Source: Hippopus hippopus
Lineage: Eukaryota; Mollusca; Bivalvia; Cardiida; Cardiidae
Assembly: GCA_946811185.2 (NCBI GenBank)
Contig: OX328108.1
Span: 6,161,501 to 6,225,500, forward strand
Direction: 5' to 3'
DNA length: 64,000 nucleotides
Within the stretch, counting starts at the first letter, position 1, and every line of letters starts with the position of its first letter. The notes under the pieces are model-generated. The model saw only the letters and a list, made by a program, of their open reading frames with translations, was not told the origin of the DNA and did not search any database. This document shows, piece after piece, positions 63,701-64,000 of this stretch. The position numbers were made by a program, and so were the translations under genes.

Positions 63701-63808
63701 GTGACAATTTGAAGAAATGACAATTTGAAGATAGAACTTTCGTCTAACAGCTTGAAGGTAGAACTTTCGTCTGACATCTTGAAGATAGATCTTTCGTGGT
63801 AGATGGTT

Positions 63809-63848
63809 AGTCCTGAAAAGGACTGTTGGGTTAGCTCTGAAAAGAGCT
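63809..63848 (-). other. Pair of histone-type 3' stem-loops, unit 3
   Basis: Same two 16-nt hairpins, at 63809-63824 and 63833-63848, identical to units 1 and 2. Confidence 0.6.
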
Positions 63849-64000
63849 GTGACAATTTGAAGAAATGACAATTTGAAGATAGAACTTTCGTCTAACAGCT
63901 TGAAGGTAGAACTTTCGTCTGACAATTTGAAGAAATGACAATTTGAAGAAAAGATAGAACTTACGTCTGACAATTTGAAGAAAGGTAGATCTTCCGTGGT

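Larger units (their letters stand above)
63480..64000 (-). repeat. 148-bp tandem array with paired stem-loops
   Basis: Units recur every 148 bp (AGTCCTGAAAAGGACT at 63513, 63661 and 63809) and the array continues past the window edge. Between hairpin pairs are short repeats GATAGAACTTTCGTCTGAC. Long minus-strand open frames are products of the periodicity and are not considered real proteins. Confidence 0.88.

Noticed and set aside
63390..63973. Overlapping minus-strand ORFs of about 100 residues repeating RSIFKMSDESS
   Set aside because: They follow from a 148-bp tandem array with few stops; no domain, and the composition is set by the repeat.

Overview
The window is intron-rich, AT-rich animal DNA. 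Its repeats point to a bivalve mollusc, probably a heterodont clam or mussel: tRNA-derived SINEs, TTAA-ended hairpin MITEs and Helitron-like elements with internal tandem repeats of about 165 bp, an architecture known from bivalve 'pearl' elements. The species is inferred from repeat style and is not proven.

There is one confident protein-coding gene, on the minus strand, covering about 48.7 kb (52905 down to 4246). I reassembled 19 coding exons by hand with a continuous reading frame and GT/AG at every junction. They encode a 667-residue ABCG half-transporter of the Drosophila White type: an N-terminal ATPase (Walker A, Q-loop, signature, Walker B, H-loop), then NPADFY, six predicted membrane helices and a cysteine-containing external loop with an N-glycosylation site. 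A second possible first exon (39364-39282) lies inside intron 1. It ends in the same phase, has its own in-frame upstream stop and Kozak-like start, and would give a 654-residue isoform with a different N-terminus.

Everything else I recognise is repetitive. 1-4245 (downstream of the gene) is a bed of hairpin MITEs. 4.7-6.8 kb holds a TIR element interrupted by a Helitron-like element; an uninterrupted copy of the host element lies at 30.5-31.3 kb. 8.4-10.6 kb is a CAGGG-ended element enclosing a LINE reverse-transcriptase C-terminal fragment. 18.2-21.4 kb is a head-to-tail Helitron-like pair. 24.9-25.7 kb is a tandem duplication that includes a SINE. 46.3-48.8 kb is a dead Tc1-like transposon carrying a nested 0.9-kb long-TIR element with an 8-bp target duplication. 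53.9-54.7 kb has three repeats derived from 5S rRNA. The right edge (63.5-64.0 kb) is a 148-bp tandem array in which each full unit carries two hairpins that read, on the minus strand, like histone mRNA 3' stem-loops.

Three hairpin MITE families dominate the introns: family A (TTAA ends, GAGAAAATGCTGG core), family B (TTAA ends, GATCAGACTGCA core) and family C (GAGCCATGCTCTG ends, CAGCCTGCGCA core). Many copies end only 10-45 bp from exons of the transporter gene; exon 18 has one on each side. No genuine tRNA, rRNA, CRISPR or prokaryotic feature was found.
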